A DNA stretch of 58,812 bases, taken from assembly GCA_028284765.1 (NCBI GenBank), contig JANQRA010000023.1:160694-219505 (forward strand), given 5' to 3'. Below are positions 28,325 to 35,551 of this stretch, piece after piece. The DNA is from Acidimicrobiia bacterium (GTDB lineage: Bacteria; Actinomycetota; Acidimicrobiia; Spongiisociales; ZC4RG35). Every line of letters begins with the position of its first letter. Within the stretch, counting starts at the first letter, position 1. Under the pieces are notes generated by a model. That model saw nothing but the letters and a program-made list of their open reading frames with translations. It ran no database searches and was not told the origin of the DNA. The position numbers and the translations under genes were made by a program.

Positions 28325-29752
28325 TCACTGCGTTCGCTGGGATTTGACTCGTTCCAACAGCGTCGCCAATACGTCATCAATGATGCGATCAGCCATGCGT
28401 TGGAAGCGGCGCTCTCCGTGAACGTCCCAAGACTCCAGCATGTCGGCTGTAAGGCCCTCCAACTCGGATCCACCATCCTCAGCCAAGACGACATCGAACG
28501 GTTGGTCTTCATCATCAGCTACGTAACACGCAATGCCTCGACTGACCCCTGCCTGGAACGGCTGTGCTGCAGATGCATTGACCTGCAATCGCGCAGAGTT
28601 CCCTTGGATCCGCTGTCGATACCCTTCCGGCGGCCCACCATCCACGTTTGACTTTGTCAAGCCAACCGATATTCCTACTGGCAGCTCCTGATCCCGGTCT
28701 AGAACTCGTTGCTGAAAGGTGGCGAACACCCGGCCGAAGGCCTGAGCGGCTATGTCGTCCATTTCACGATGAGTGCGGCCTTTGTGAACCTCCAGCGCCT
28801 CTCGAAGTTTTTCGGCAAGTTGCGCAGGGTCATGCTCGCCGGTACCCAGCAGAGTGCTTCTTACATCGAGGATCCCCTCTCTCGACACCTTTTCAAAGAA
28901 CGTGACGGTCTCCTGCAAGCTTCCAGCATCGGCCGCTTCCAAGGCGTCGAGATAGTCGCTTCTCTCGTCGGCATAAATCATCAGCGGGACTGAGAAGGCG
29001 CGCAGCAGAAACACCGAGCCGACAAGTCGTGCCACTCGGCCATTGCCGTCTGGGAACGGATGGATAGCGGCAATTCCGTAGTGCGCAAGGGCGGCCTGGA
29101 TCACCGGATGGAGGCTCGCAAACTCGGAGGAACGGAGTTGTTGTACCAGCCGATTCATCTCATCAGGGAGTCTGTCAACCGGGCTATAAGGATGGAGAGT
29201 GCCGTCCCTCATTCGCACATAATTGAAAGAATCCTTGTACTTCCCGCCTTCGAGGGCTCGCTGCTGAGGCCCCTGGTTCGTCTTCACGTCGTAAGTTGGC
29301 TGCGGCTTGGTGACGATTTCATGGAGTTCTCGAATCCACTTTTCGCTGACGGGATGCTCTTCATCGACAACGCCCTGCGCCAATTCGTAAGCCTTCAGCT
29401 GGGCCTCGAAGAGCCGGATCGTTAAGTCGCCGTCGCCGCCGTCCTGCTTTTTGACCTCCTCCTCCCAACCGGAGTTGGCAATTGCTACCGTTTGCGTGAG
29501 GCCTCTATCGGTCACGTAGAGATCCTCGATCGCGCCTGTGTCGAATGCCGCCGAACGAAGGGCCATCAAGCGAGCTGCGGCTAAGTCCTCATCGTTCGCG
29601 GCTTCAGCGGCCGCACGGAGGTCATTGAGGTATTGGTCGAACCCTGGACGGACACGAAGGCCCAGCCATTGACTCAAATCGGGAATGCCCTGGTACTTGG
29701 CTTCGAGCTTGAGAAGATCGTCAGGGCTGAGGATCTCTGGTGTTTCTGCCAC
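28325..29752 (-). CDS. Fic-domain AMP-transferase-like protein
   Basis: 475 residues from GTG 29752. The Fic motif HPFPDGNGRVAR is complete (H231, D235, N237, R239, R242), as needed to move AMP or a similar group from a nucleotide to target hydroxyls. An N-terminal segment resembling the inhibitory helix of class II Fic proteins reads TGAIED (72-77), where the consensus is S/T-x-x-x-E-G/N; the Glu76 clamp is kept but Gly/Asn is Asp. About 170 residues after the Fic core form an unrecognised C-terminal domain that may bind the target. It has its own leaderless promoter. It may be a toxin, a signalling modifier or a phage-defence factor. Confidence 0.85.
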   Translation of the reverse strand: MAETPEILSPDDLLKLEAKYQGIPDLSQWLGLRVRPGFDQYLNDLRAAAEAANDEDLAAARLMALRSAAFDTGAIEDLYVTDRGLTQTVAIANSGWEEEVKKQDGGDGDLTIRLFEAQLKAYELAQGVVDEEHPVSEKWIRELHEIVTKPQPTYDVKTNQGPQQRALEGGKYKDSFNYVRMRDGTLHPYSPVDRLPDEMNRLVQQLRSSEFASLHPVIQAALAHYGIAAIHPFPDGNGRVARLVGSVFLLRAFSVPLMIYADERSDYLDALEAADAGSLQETVTFFEKVSREGILDVRSTLLGTGEHDPAQLAEKLREALEVHKGRTHREMDDIAAQAFGRVFATFQQRVLDRDQELPVGISVGLTKSNVDGGPPEGYRQRIQGNSARLQVNASAAQPFQAGVSRGIACYVADDEDQPFDVVLAEDGGSELEGLTADMLESWDVHGERRFQRMADRIIDDVLATLLERVKSQRTQ

Positions 29753-29758
29753 CCCGGC

Positions 29759-29764
29759 AGGCTA
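29759..29764 (-). promoter_or_regulatory. -10 hexamer TAGCCT for leaderless fic gene
   Basis: Read on the minus strand, TAGCCT ends 6 nt before the GTG at 29752. It lies in the gap after the small upstream ORF, so fic can be transcribed independently. Confidence 0.6.
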
Positions 29765-29786
29765 CCCAGCAATCGACGGCACGTGA

Positions 29787-29987
29787 CTACCAGTTCCTTC
29801 GGCCACGAGCGCGCAACCGCGCGCCCTGAATCCTTCCCAATAGTGCACGATCGGCATCGTCGCCTTCGAGCAAGAGACACTCCGCTTCGAGCCGGATCAG
29901 GTCACTCACCGCTAGATCGAGATCCCGGCCCTCGGCCAATTGACGTTCGACCGCAAAGAGCTGCCTCCAGATCTCGTCGCTCGTCAT
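29787..29987 (-). CDS. Small hypothetical protein upstream of fic
   Basis: 66 residues from ATG 29987, preceded by AAGGA about 8 nt upstream; an ATG 9 bp earlier is also in frame but overlaps that site. The protein looks helical with an acidic first part (VERQLAEGRDLDLAVSDL and EAECLLLEGDDADR) and a basic end (LRARGRR). It is 34 bp upstream of fic on the same strand, a placement typical of an antitoxin or adaptor, but it lacks a visible S/T-x-x-x-E-G/N inhibitory motif. The function is unknown. Confidence 0.45.
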   Translation of the reverse strand: MTSDEIWRQLFAVERQLAEGRDLDLAVSDLIRLEAECLLLEGDDADRALLGRIQGARLRARGRRNW

Positions 29988-30027
29988 TGACCGCATCCTT
30001 GACGAGGGCTGTGACAGTTCCTGCTAC

Positions 30028-30210
30028 ATGGTGACGAGCGCCTATCGAGTCACCAGGGGAGAGGCTCGCACACTCTCAGCGCCGACTGTCGAATTGACGT
30101 GCGTCGTGTGCGGCAAGATGTTCAGCTCGACTCGACCGGACTCTCGATACCCCAGTCGTGCCTGCCAGCACAAGGCGTACCGGGAGCGGCATAAGACGGG
30201 TCGGCGATAG
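30028..30210 (+). CDS. Small zinc-ribbon-like protein with one cysteine replaced
   Basis: 60 residues. The segment LTCVVCGKMFSSTRPDSRYPSRACQHKAYRER resembles short actinobacterial proteins in which a CxxC pair is followed by RPD-RYCS-xxC-xxAYR (shown here in parts: LTCVVCGKMF, then RYPSRACQHKAYR). The third cysteine of that pattern is Pro here, so zinc binding may be lost or use another residue. It is basic at its C-terminus and divergent from the ORF at 29987. Start codons at 30028 (ATG) and 30031 (GTG) are both possible. Confidence 0.5.
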   Translation: MVTSAYRVTRGEARTLSAPTVELTCVVCGKMFSSTRPDSRYPSRACQHKAYRERHKTGRR

Positions 30211-30264
30211 GTCGTCCGAGTGACATACCTATCGTGGCGAGTGTCGCATCCGTGATCGGCCAAT

Positions 30265-31053
30265 TCAGTTCACGTATATCTTCCTTCGAGGGAGGTACCC
30301 GTTGTCGAGGAGGAAGGCGAAGCGGTCTGGCACCAATCCCATTTGCTCAAGGGTTGAGCTGCCCAGAAGTTCATCCAGGACGTCTAGCTCTGCAGAAACC
30401 GCGTGCGCTATATGGTGCCATCCGGCTTGCTCAAACCTTCGGTTCTCCTTGAACACGTATTTCGTGTCCCCGACGGTGATCTGCCTGTTTTTCCGACCGT
30501 GAAACCCTCCGTTGTGGAGCGTGTTCCGCATTAGAAGAGGCAAGTACACCCAAGTGGCTTTCCGCCATGGTGCTGAGATGCGTGCAAACTGCAGCAACTC
30601 CCTGGTGTTGCGTTCTAGGCCGCCTACCGGAAGACTGAGGGCACGGAGCAAGTCCTCCATCATCCTCTCGACCTGGAACTGGACTTGAAGCAGCAGTCCC
30701 ATCCGCGCGAAGACTTCATAGCTCTCTTGAGCGAACGTCATATCCGTCTGAGGAGCAAGTCCCGCGACCTGTGGAAAGCCAAGAGGGATCAGCTGGTCAG
30801 GGTCGCCTGCGCTCCGACCAAGAAAGTGCCCAGACCGCGCGTGATGCAAGATGTTCATGTGCACTTGGCTCAACCCGACTGCCGCTTCGATACCGTTAGC
30901 CATTCGATGTCTCGTCTCCCATGGCGTCCCGTGCCGTTCGTTCTCTCGACGCTTCAGTTCCTTTGCACGGACATTGAGGGGTTCAAGTAGCGATAGGATG
31001 CCAAGCGCTGTTGTTGGGCGAATTGGGAGATTGGGCATGGTCAACTGCGACAC
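30265..31053 (-). CDS. Uncharacterised protein with HEPN-like RN-x-x-H segment
   Basis: About 262 residues from GTG 31053. The GTG at 31059 is only 3 nt after the TAGTCT hexamer and would not be in the mRNA; ATG 31038 is another option. The protein is predicted largely helical. Near residue 176 it has RNTLHNGGFH after a hydrophobic helix, like the R-N-x-x-x-H or RN-x-x-HNxG motif of HEPN-type RNases and related abortive-infection proteins. No other domain is recognised. It lies in the fic-containing accessory stretch. A nuclease role is suggested only by that motif; a structural HEPN-like protein is equally possible. Confidence 0.5.
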   Translation of the reverse strand: MSQLTMPNLPIRPTTALGILSLLEPLNVRAKELKRRENERHGTPWETRHRMANGIEAAVGLSQVHMNILHHARSGHFLGRSAGDPDQLIPLGFPQVAGLAPQTDMTFAQESYEVFARMGLLLQVQFQVERMMEDLLRALSLPVGGLERNTRELLQFARISAPWRKATWVYLPLLMRNTLHNGGFHGRKNRQITVGDTKYVFKENRRFEQAGWHHIAHAVSAELDVLDELLGSSTLEQMGLVPDRFAFLLDNGYLPRRKIYVN

Positions 31054-31062
31054 GATCACGCG

Positions 31063-31068
31063 AGACTA
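31063..31068 (-). promoter_or_regulatory. -10 hexamer TAGTCT upstream of the HEPN-like gene
   Basis: On the minus strand TAGTCT ends 9 nt before GTG 31053, similar to the 9-nt spacing of the neighbouring gene at 31972. The 150-bp spacer up to 31210 holds nothing else I can name. Confidence 0.4.
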
Positions 31069-31210
31069 CGGGACAGACTCCGGGACCCTGTCGACACCTT
31101 GCATCGCCCCGCTCAGTTCGTCCCTATGACGGTTGCAGGGGTCTCCACTACTCAATGGACATGGAGCCTTCTGCAGACGCGCGACCCAGACCGGGCCGCG
31201 TAGTTGATAC

Positions 31211-31972
31211 CTAGAACCAACCCATTTGTTGAACCATGTCGCTGGCTTCTTTCAGTGCCATTACGTTCCTTGGCATCACCCAACTGACGAAATTGATTGT
31301 GCGACCGACCTTTCTAAGGAATGGCCACCGCTCGGTTTTCCCTGGTTCTGCGGCCGCAGCATGCTCTTCAATCAGCTGGGCGCAAGCGAGGACAAGCTTC
31401 TCCTCGGCTGGCGTGAGATCATCGTGTGCCGCAGCCACCACTAGTAGGCCGAGGAGCGTCTCGGTGTTCCCTAGGTCTTCGCTGGTCAGGAAGACCTCGA
31501 TTGGCGGTTGGTTATCGGTTTCGTCGGTCTCAATATCCACATCGTCCAACAGGCTCAGGTGGCTCGTGAACTCCTTTTGGATTTGGTCGAGAAGGCGTCC
31601 AGCTTCGGCTTGCGAACTTAGGCTGAAGCGTCTTCGTGCGCTGGCTTCTAGCTGACCTATGTGCATTCCAGTCATCCAGGTGCACTCGATCGAACAAGCG
31701 CGCTCATCGCTCCACCGATCTTCCAGGACACTCCAGCGTGCCTCGAAGCCGTTTTCGGCCCTCGGGCGGTTTCGTAGAAAGTCGCCCGGTTCATCATCGC
31801 CGATCAGTGCGATCTCAAGATCCACATCGTTGATGTGTTCATGGCCCGGGTCAGGGCGAAGGCCGGGTACATAGCCTGCCGCATCGGCGACTGCGGCCAG
31901 GCGTTCACGAAGTTCGTTTGTCTCCCAAAAACCGAAACCCTCACCGACTGTGACTGTGTAGAGCCGTTCCAT
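31211..31972 (-). CDS. Uncharacterised protein (253 residues)
   Basis: Starts at ATG 31972, with TAGCTT 9 nt upstream on the minus strand. The N-terminal half is mixed alpha/beta with Trp-rich segments (GFGFWETNEL, RWSVLEDRW). The C-terminal third is helical, with LLVVAAAHDDLTPAEEKLV, faintly like the metal-binding loop of TerB-type helical domains, and it ends VMALKEASDMVQQ. There are no membrane helices of useful length and no signal peptide. I do not recognise the family. The position next to tRNA-Pro and beside fic/HEPN-like genes suggests accessory DNA. Confidence 0.55.
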   Translation of the reverse strand: MERLYTVTVGEGFGFWETNELRERLAAVADAAGYVPGLRPDPGHEHINDVDLEIALIGDDEPGDFLRNRPRAENGFEARWSVLEDRWSDERACSIECTWMTGMHIGQLEASARRRFSLSSQAEAGRLLDQIQKEFTSHLSLLDDVDIETDETDNQPPIEVFLTSEDLGNTETLLGLLVVAAAHDDLTPAEEKLVLACAQLIEEHAAAAEPGKTERWPFLRKVGRTINFVSWVMPRNVMALKEASDMVQQMGWF

Positions 31973-32055
31973 TCGCCTAAGAAGCTACTTTCTCCCCCCT
32001 GACGGAGCGGAATCGGCCGGTATCGCCTGGAACCAAGAGCCACCTACTCAAGGAG

Positions 32056-32082
32056 AAAACCCCCACCTACGCAGGGGTTTTT
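32056..32082 (-). terminator. Rho-independent terminator downstream of tRNA-Pro
   Basis: AAAACCCC(C) (32056-32064) and GGGG(G)TTTT (32074-32082) form a strong stem. On the minus strand the stem is followed by T-rich sequence, and it lies 14 bp beyond the tRNA 3' end. It can work in both directions. Confidence 0.75.
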
Positions 32083-32096
32083 CGGGAGTCGCGTGG

Positions 32097-32170
32097 TCGG
32101 GCCGGTGGGACTTGAACCCACGACCTCCAGTCCCCCAGACTGGCGCGCTACCAAGCTGCGCCACGGCCCG
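32097..32170 (-). tRNA. tRNA-Pro (GGG anticodon)
   Basis: On the minus strand the 7-bp acceptor stem is CGGGCCG (32170-32164) with CGGCCCG (32104-32098) and a discriminator base A. The D arm is GCGCAGCTTGGTAGCGC. The anticodon stem CCAGT/ACTGG holds a CTGGGGG loop with anticodon GGG, and the T arm contains GGTTCAAGTCC. The size is 74 nt without an encoded CCA. All arms fold with standard tRNA spacing. Confidence 0.93.
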
Positions 32171-32258
32171 TTCAGGATAGATGGTAGACGGATGCCGACA
32201 GGACAACGCATCGTCAAGTGGCCTCTGAATCCTGCCGATTCAAGTGCGGGAGGTTTCA

Positions 32259-34082
32259 ATGGCCGATCGGACAATCCGCACAATCGGAGCCACAACGATT
32301 CTTGTTGGCGTGGTCATTGCCGGCCTGATTCAGGTGTCGTCAGCCCGAGAAGAACCGACCCCCGAAATCGTCGTCGCCGAGGATTCGACCACGTCGACCT
32401 CCTCTCCTGTGATCTCGGAACCCGAAGAAGAGACGGTCGAACCGTCGCCGTTTGTGTATCGGATAGGTGTCCTCGCCGGCATCAGCACCGACAACTTCTG
32501 GACCTTCTACGGGGAAGAGCCATCGGTCTGGAACTCCTACATTCTCGGACCTACGAAGCCGGCATTGATGTCAGCAGACCCGGAGACCGGGGGAGTGATC
32601 GAGGAACTCGCGGCAGCGGTTGACACCCCGCGTTGGGACCAAAGTGGATGGAGAGTCCGGGTGAGCCTTAGAGACGATTTCGCGTGGAGCGACGGCACGC
32701 CCGTGACTGCGCACGACATCGTTTTCACCTTCGACACCGTCCGCTCACTCGAGCTAGGCGGTGCATGGGCCAACGCTTATCCGAGCGAGGTCGAGTCACT
32801 TCACGCTGACGGCGACTACGAACTTCGGATCGAGTTCAAGAACCGCCCGACTCTCTCGATCTGGCCACACTCGGTCGGTACTGCACCGATCATGGCCTCA
32901 CATGCTTGGGCTTCGAAGGTGGCTGGTGCAGACGCAGATCAGCTGTATGCCGAAAGTGGTGAGGGAGACGTTGGTGGCGGTCGACTGACCCTCATCACGA
33001 CAGAAGCGGAGCAAATCGTCTCGGTGAGAAATGAAGGGTATCCAGGCAAGACCCTCGTCGACCGAGTCGTATATCGGATCTACCCAAGTGAGAATGAGCT
33101 CATCGAGGCCCTAGAGGAAGGTGAGGTCGACACTGCCCTCACGCCCGATGGGCTGTCCTCGGAAGTTGCCGAGCGCGCTGGTGCGTCTTCGTCGCTGACG
33201 GTTGTCTCGAACGGTGGTCACGGGGTCCGCTACCTGGCGTTCAACCTCGACCGTGCCCCCATGTCGGCGGGAGAATTTCGAACGGCGGTGGCCCTGATCG
33301 TGGACAGGGAAACGCTTGCTGAGAGCTCAGTCGTGGGCGGCGAATCAACCCGGACATTCGTACCGTCTGCCAATCGCAGCTGGTTTGATGCCGAGCAGGC
33401 GGAGACCGTCGAAGGTTTCCATGTGGGGTCACCCAAGGAGAGACTCGACAATGCGATCGATCAGTTGGCGTCCATCGGCTACACCTGGGACCTCAAGCCC
33501 ACTGTCGACTCCGACGGCAATCTGGTCACCGGAGAAGGACTGCTGATCGATGGTCTCGCACCCGCACCTTTGACCATTCTCACACCGGGTGACTCAGTCG
33601 ATCCCGCACGCCCCACTTATGTGGCTGGGATCGCTGAAGCAGTCTCCTCACTTGGGTTCGACGTGAGGCCCGTGGAGACCGACCTAGACACAGTCGTCGA
33701 CCTGGTTTTCACGCCGACCGAAGACGATCTCCTTCAATACGACATGTATGTCCTCGGGTGGACGCTCGGAAGCCCTGCCTTTCCTTCGTACTACCGACCA
33801 CTGTTTGCAACCGACGGCGAGCTCAACAACACCGGGTACTCATCGAAACAATTCGATCGGTTGCTGTCGAAGTACGAGAACGCCGCGACAGTGGAGGAAG
33901 CGCGCTCTGCCCTCTGGGAGATGGAGAAGCGCCTTGCTCAGGATCTGCCATATCTTGTCCTCTATCACAACCAAATCTCCGAGGCATACAGGAACGACAA
34001 GGTCTCCTTCGACCTGACGGATTCGCTTGGAGGACTTCAGGCAAGGCTGGGTGGCCTGGCTGACGTGAAGCCGGTCGATTGA
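32259..34082 (+). CDS. ABC-type peptide/solute-binding protein (family 5)
   Basis: 607 residues from ATG 32259, preceded by a good GGGAGG ribosome site; a start 15 bp upstream is less likely. An N-terminal hydrophobic segment (about 8-26) ends at VSSA but has no lipobox cysteine, so it is either a Sec signal peptide or a membrane anchor. A Thr/Ser/Glu-rich linker follows. The body matches SBP_bac_5 (DppA/OppA-like), with WSDGTPVTAHDIVFTF and YLAFNLDRAPM. No permease or ATPase genes are next to it, so it is an orphan here. It is probably extracytoplasmic and binds peptides or other solutes. Confidence 0.85.
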   Translation: MADRTIRTIGATTILVGVVIAGLIQVSSAREEPTPEIVVAEDSTTSTSSPVISEPEEETVEPSPFVYRIGVLAGISTDNFWTFYGEEPSVWNSYILGPTKPALMSADPETGGVIEELAAAVDTPRWDQSGWRVRVSLRDDFAWSDGTPVTAHDIVFTFDTVRSLELGGAWANAYPSEVESLHADGDYELRIEFKNRPTLSIWPHSVGTAPIMASHAWASKVAGADADQLYAESGEGDVGGGRLTLITTEAEQIVSVRNEGYPGKTLVDRVVYRIYPSENELIEALEEGEVDTALTPDGLSSEVAERAGASSSLTVVSNGGHGVRYLAFNLDRAPMSAGEFRTAVALIVDRETLAESSVVGGESTRTFVPSANRSWFDAEQAETVEGFHVGSPKERLDNAIDQLASIGYTWDLKPTVDSDGNLVTGEGLLIDGLAPAPLTILTPGDSVDPARPTYVAGIAEAVSSLGFDVRPVETDLDTVVDLVFTPTEDDLLQYDMYVLGWTLGSPAFPSYYRPLFATDGELNNTGYSSKQFDRLLSKYENAATVEEARSALWEMEKRLAQDLPYLVLYHNQISEAYRNDKVSFDLTDSLGGLQARLGGLADVKPVD

Positions 34083-34086
34083 CGTC

Positions 34087-34092
34087 TACTCT
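34087..34092 (+). promoter_or_regulatory. -10 hexamer TACTCT for leaderless pgsA-like gene
   Basis: TACTCT ends 6 nt before ATG 34099, just after the stop of the binding-protein gene. Confidence 0.55.
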
Positions 34093-34098
34093 CGGCTG

Positions 34099-34695
34099 AT
34101 GCCAGCAGGCACCGAGAACTCGAGGGTCGTCAACGTACCGAACACCATCTCAGCGATAAGGCTGCTTGCAGTACCGGTCTTCTGGTGGCTTCTGCTCGGT
34201 GAAGACAACGTCGCCGCCGCAACCATCCTCTTCATCATCATCTCTTGGACCGATTGGGTCGATGGTTATCTGGCGAGGCGCCTTAACCAGGTCACGGAGC
34301 TCGGAAGACTGCTTGACCCGATCGCTGATCGATTAATGATCGCGTCAGCCGTGGTTGCTGGTCTCATCGCAGGCATCATCCCCGTGATCATTGGTGCGGT
34401 TCTGATCGGAAGGGAGTTGTACATGGCTGGCGTCGCCATCTGGCTGGCAGCCAAGGGAGCGGGAACTCTCGAGGTCCGGTACCTCGGAAAGGCTGCCACG
34501 TTCGCCGTATATGGCGCCATACAAGCCTTTTACATCGCTGCCGTGCCCTTCCTGGAAGTCATATTCACGCCGTTGGCTTGGGTTTCATCAATCGCTGGAT
34601 TGGTGCTGTATTGGTGGGTCGCCATCCAATACACGGGTGATGCCCGAACGGCCTTGGTCGGGGTAGAGTCGCCAGGCGACCCCGAGGAGAGTTGA
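34099..34695 (+). CDS. pgsA: CDP-alcohol phosphatidyltransferase (PgsA-like)
   Basis: 198 residues. The CDP-alcohol signature D-x2-DG-x2-AR-x8-G-x3-D-x3-D is complete (D52, D55-G56, A59-R60, G69, D73, D77). Several membrane helices surround it. The likely reaction is transfer of phosphatidyl from CDP-DAG to glycerol-3-phosphate, making phosphatidylglycerol phosphate; a cardiolipin- or inositol-directed paralogue is possible. It stands just before gcvH-garA, as pgsA2 lies near gcvH in M. tuberculosis. It is coupled to gcvH by TGATG. Confidence 0.85.
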   Translation: MPAGTENSRVVNVPNTISAIRLLAVPVFWWLLLGEDNVAAATILFIIISWTDWVDGYLARRLNQVTELGRLLDPIADRLMIASAVVAGLIAGIIPVIIGAVLIGRELYMAGVAIWLAAKGAGTLEVRYLGKAATFAVYGAIQAFYIAAVPFLEVIFTPLAWVSSIAGLVLYWWVAIQYTGDARTALVGVESPGDPEES

Positions 34696-35075
34696 TGCAA
34701 ACACCCGAAGAACTTCGGTACACCGACGAACACGAGTGGATCAAGAAGATGGGCGACAACAGAGTTCGGATCGGAATCACCGACTACGCCCAGGATCAAC
34801 TCGGTGACGTCGTATACGTGGAGCTTCCTGAACAGGGGAAAGGAGTCTCCAAGGACGATTTGGTCGCCGAAATCGAGAGCACCAAGTCGGTCGGCGAGGT
34901 CTACGCACCTTTCGATGGGACAGTCGTCGAGGCGAATACGGCAGTCGCCGAAGCGCCAGAGCTCGTCAACTCAAGTCCCTATGACGAGGGTTGGTTGATG
35001 GAAATCGAGCTCACCGGCGACTTCTCGGAAGACGGATTGCTTGACGCCGCGGCGTACAAGGATCTGACCGAGTAG
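34695..35075 (+). CDS. gcvH: Glycine cleavage system H protein
   Basis: 126 residues from ATG 34695 (TTG 34692 is also possible). It carries the lipoyl group that moves aminomethyl between P, T and L proteins. The lipoylated lysine is K64 in ESTKSVGEV, preceded by LGDVVYVELPE. The fold and length match GcvH. gcvT is encoded at 40458, and no gcvP is seen in the window. It is followed by garA, as in M. tuberculosis (Rv1826-Rv1827). Confidence 0.96.
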   Translation: MQTPEELRYTDEHEWIKKMGDNRVRIGITDYAQDQLGDVVYVELPEQGKGVSKDDLVAEIESTKSVGEVYAPFDGTVVEANTAVAEAPELVNSSPYDEGWLMEIELTGDFSEDGLLDAAAYKDLTE

Positions 35076-35099
35076 GCACTACAACCGCCTTGGCTCACC

Positions 35100-35105
35100 T
35101 ATCAT
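35100..35105 (+). promoter_or_regulatory. -10 hexamer TATCAT upstream of garA-like gene
   Basis: TATCAT ends 8 nt before ATG 35114, supporting this start over an in-frame TTG 24 bp earlier. Confidence 0.5.
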
Positions 35106-35113
35106 CCGGGGCC

Positions 35114-35551
35114 ATGAGCGACCAACGCGAGCCTCATGAGGAGTCGCAACCTGAGGTTGAGGTAGAGACCGACCCAACGGTCTTCTACGTCCCAATCGCC
35201 GATCGCGCAGAACACCCACTATCGGCTGACGAAGCTTCACATATCGAAGGACTCTCCGGGTATGCCATCGTCGTGGAGCGGGGCCCCCGCACGGGGATGA
35301 CCTATCTCCTGCGAGAAGGGAACACCACAGTCGGACGGCATCCCGAGAGCGACATCTTTCTCAATGACGTGACTGTGTCGAGACACCATTGCCGCTTCGT
35401 GACAGGGGGCGATGATCTGTCCGTTGAAGACAGCGGATCCACGAATGGCACCTACGTCAATGACGAGAGGGTGGACTCAACCCAGTTGGCCGCTGGCGAC
35501 GAGGTGCTGGTGGGTCGATTCCGTTTCGTCGTTGCTCACGGCGATGCCTGA
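35114..35551 (+). CDS. garA: FHA-domain regulator, GarA/OdhI-like
   Basis: 145 residues. Residues about 55-135 form an FHA domain with GRHPESDIFLNDVTVSRHH and SGSTNGTYVN, nearly the same as GarA. The N-terminal tail keeps the GarA-like EVEVET-x-x-VF layout, but the Ser/Thr kinase site, ETTS in mycobacteria, reads ETDPTVF (T19, T22). In mycobacteria GarA inhibits 2-oxoglutarate dehydrogenase and glutamate dehydrogenase until PknB/PknG phosphorylation makes the tail bind its own FHA domain. The same switch is plausible here with a shifted threonine. It overlaps the following merR gene by 8 bp. Confidence 0.88.
   Translation: MSDQREPHEESQPEVEVETDPTVFYVPIADRAEHPLSADEASHIEGLSGYAIVVERGPRTGMTYLLREGNTTVGRHPESDIFLNDVTVSRHHCRFVTGGDDLSVEDSGSTNGTYVNDERVDSTQLAAGDEVLVGRFRFVVAHGDA

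Noticed and set aside
28126-32096. Integrase or attachment-site duplication at tRNA-Pro
   Set aside because: No copy of the tRNA 3' end was found in 28126-28324 and no recombinase gene lies in the stretch; xerD at 18197 is the chromosomal type.
32044-32295. Minus-strand 83-codon frame across tRNA-Pro
   Set aside because: It spans the tRNA gene and its terminator; the tRNA fold explains the sequence.
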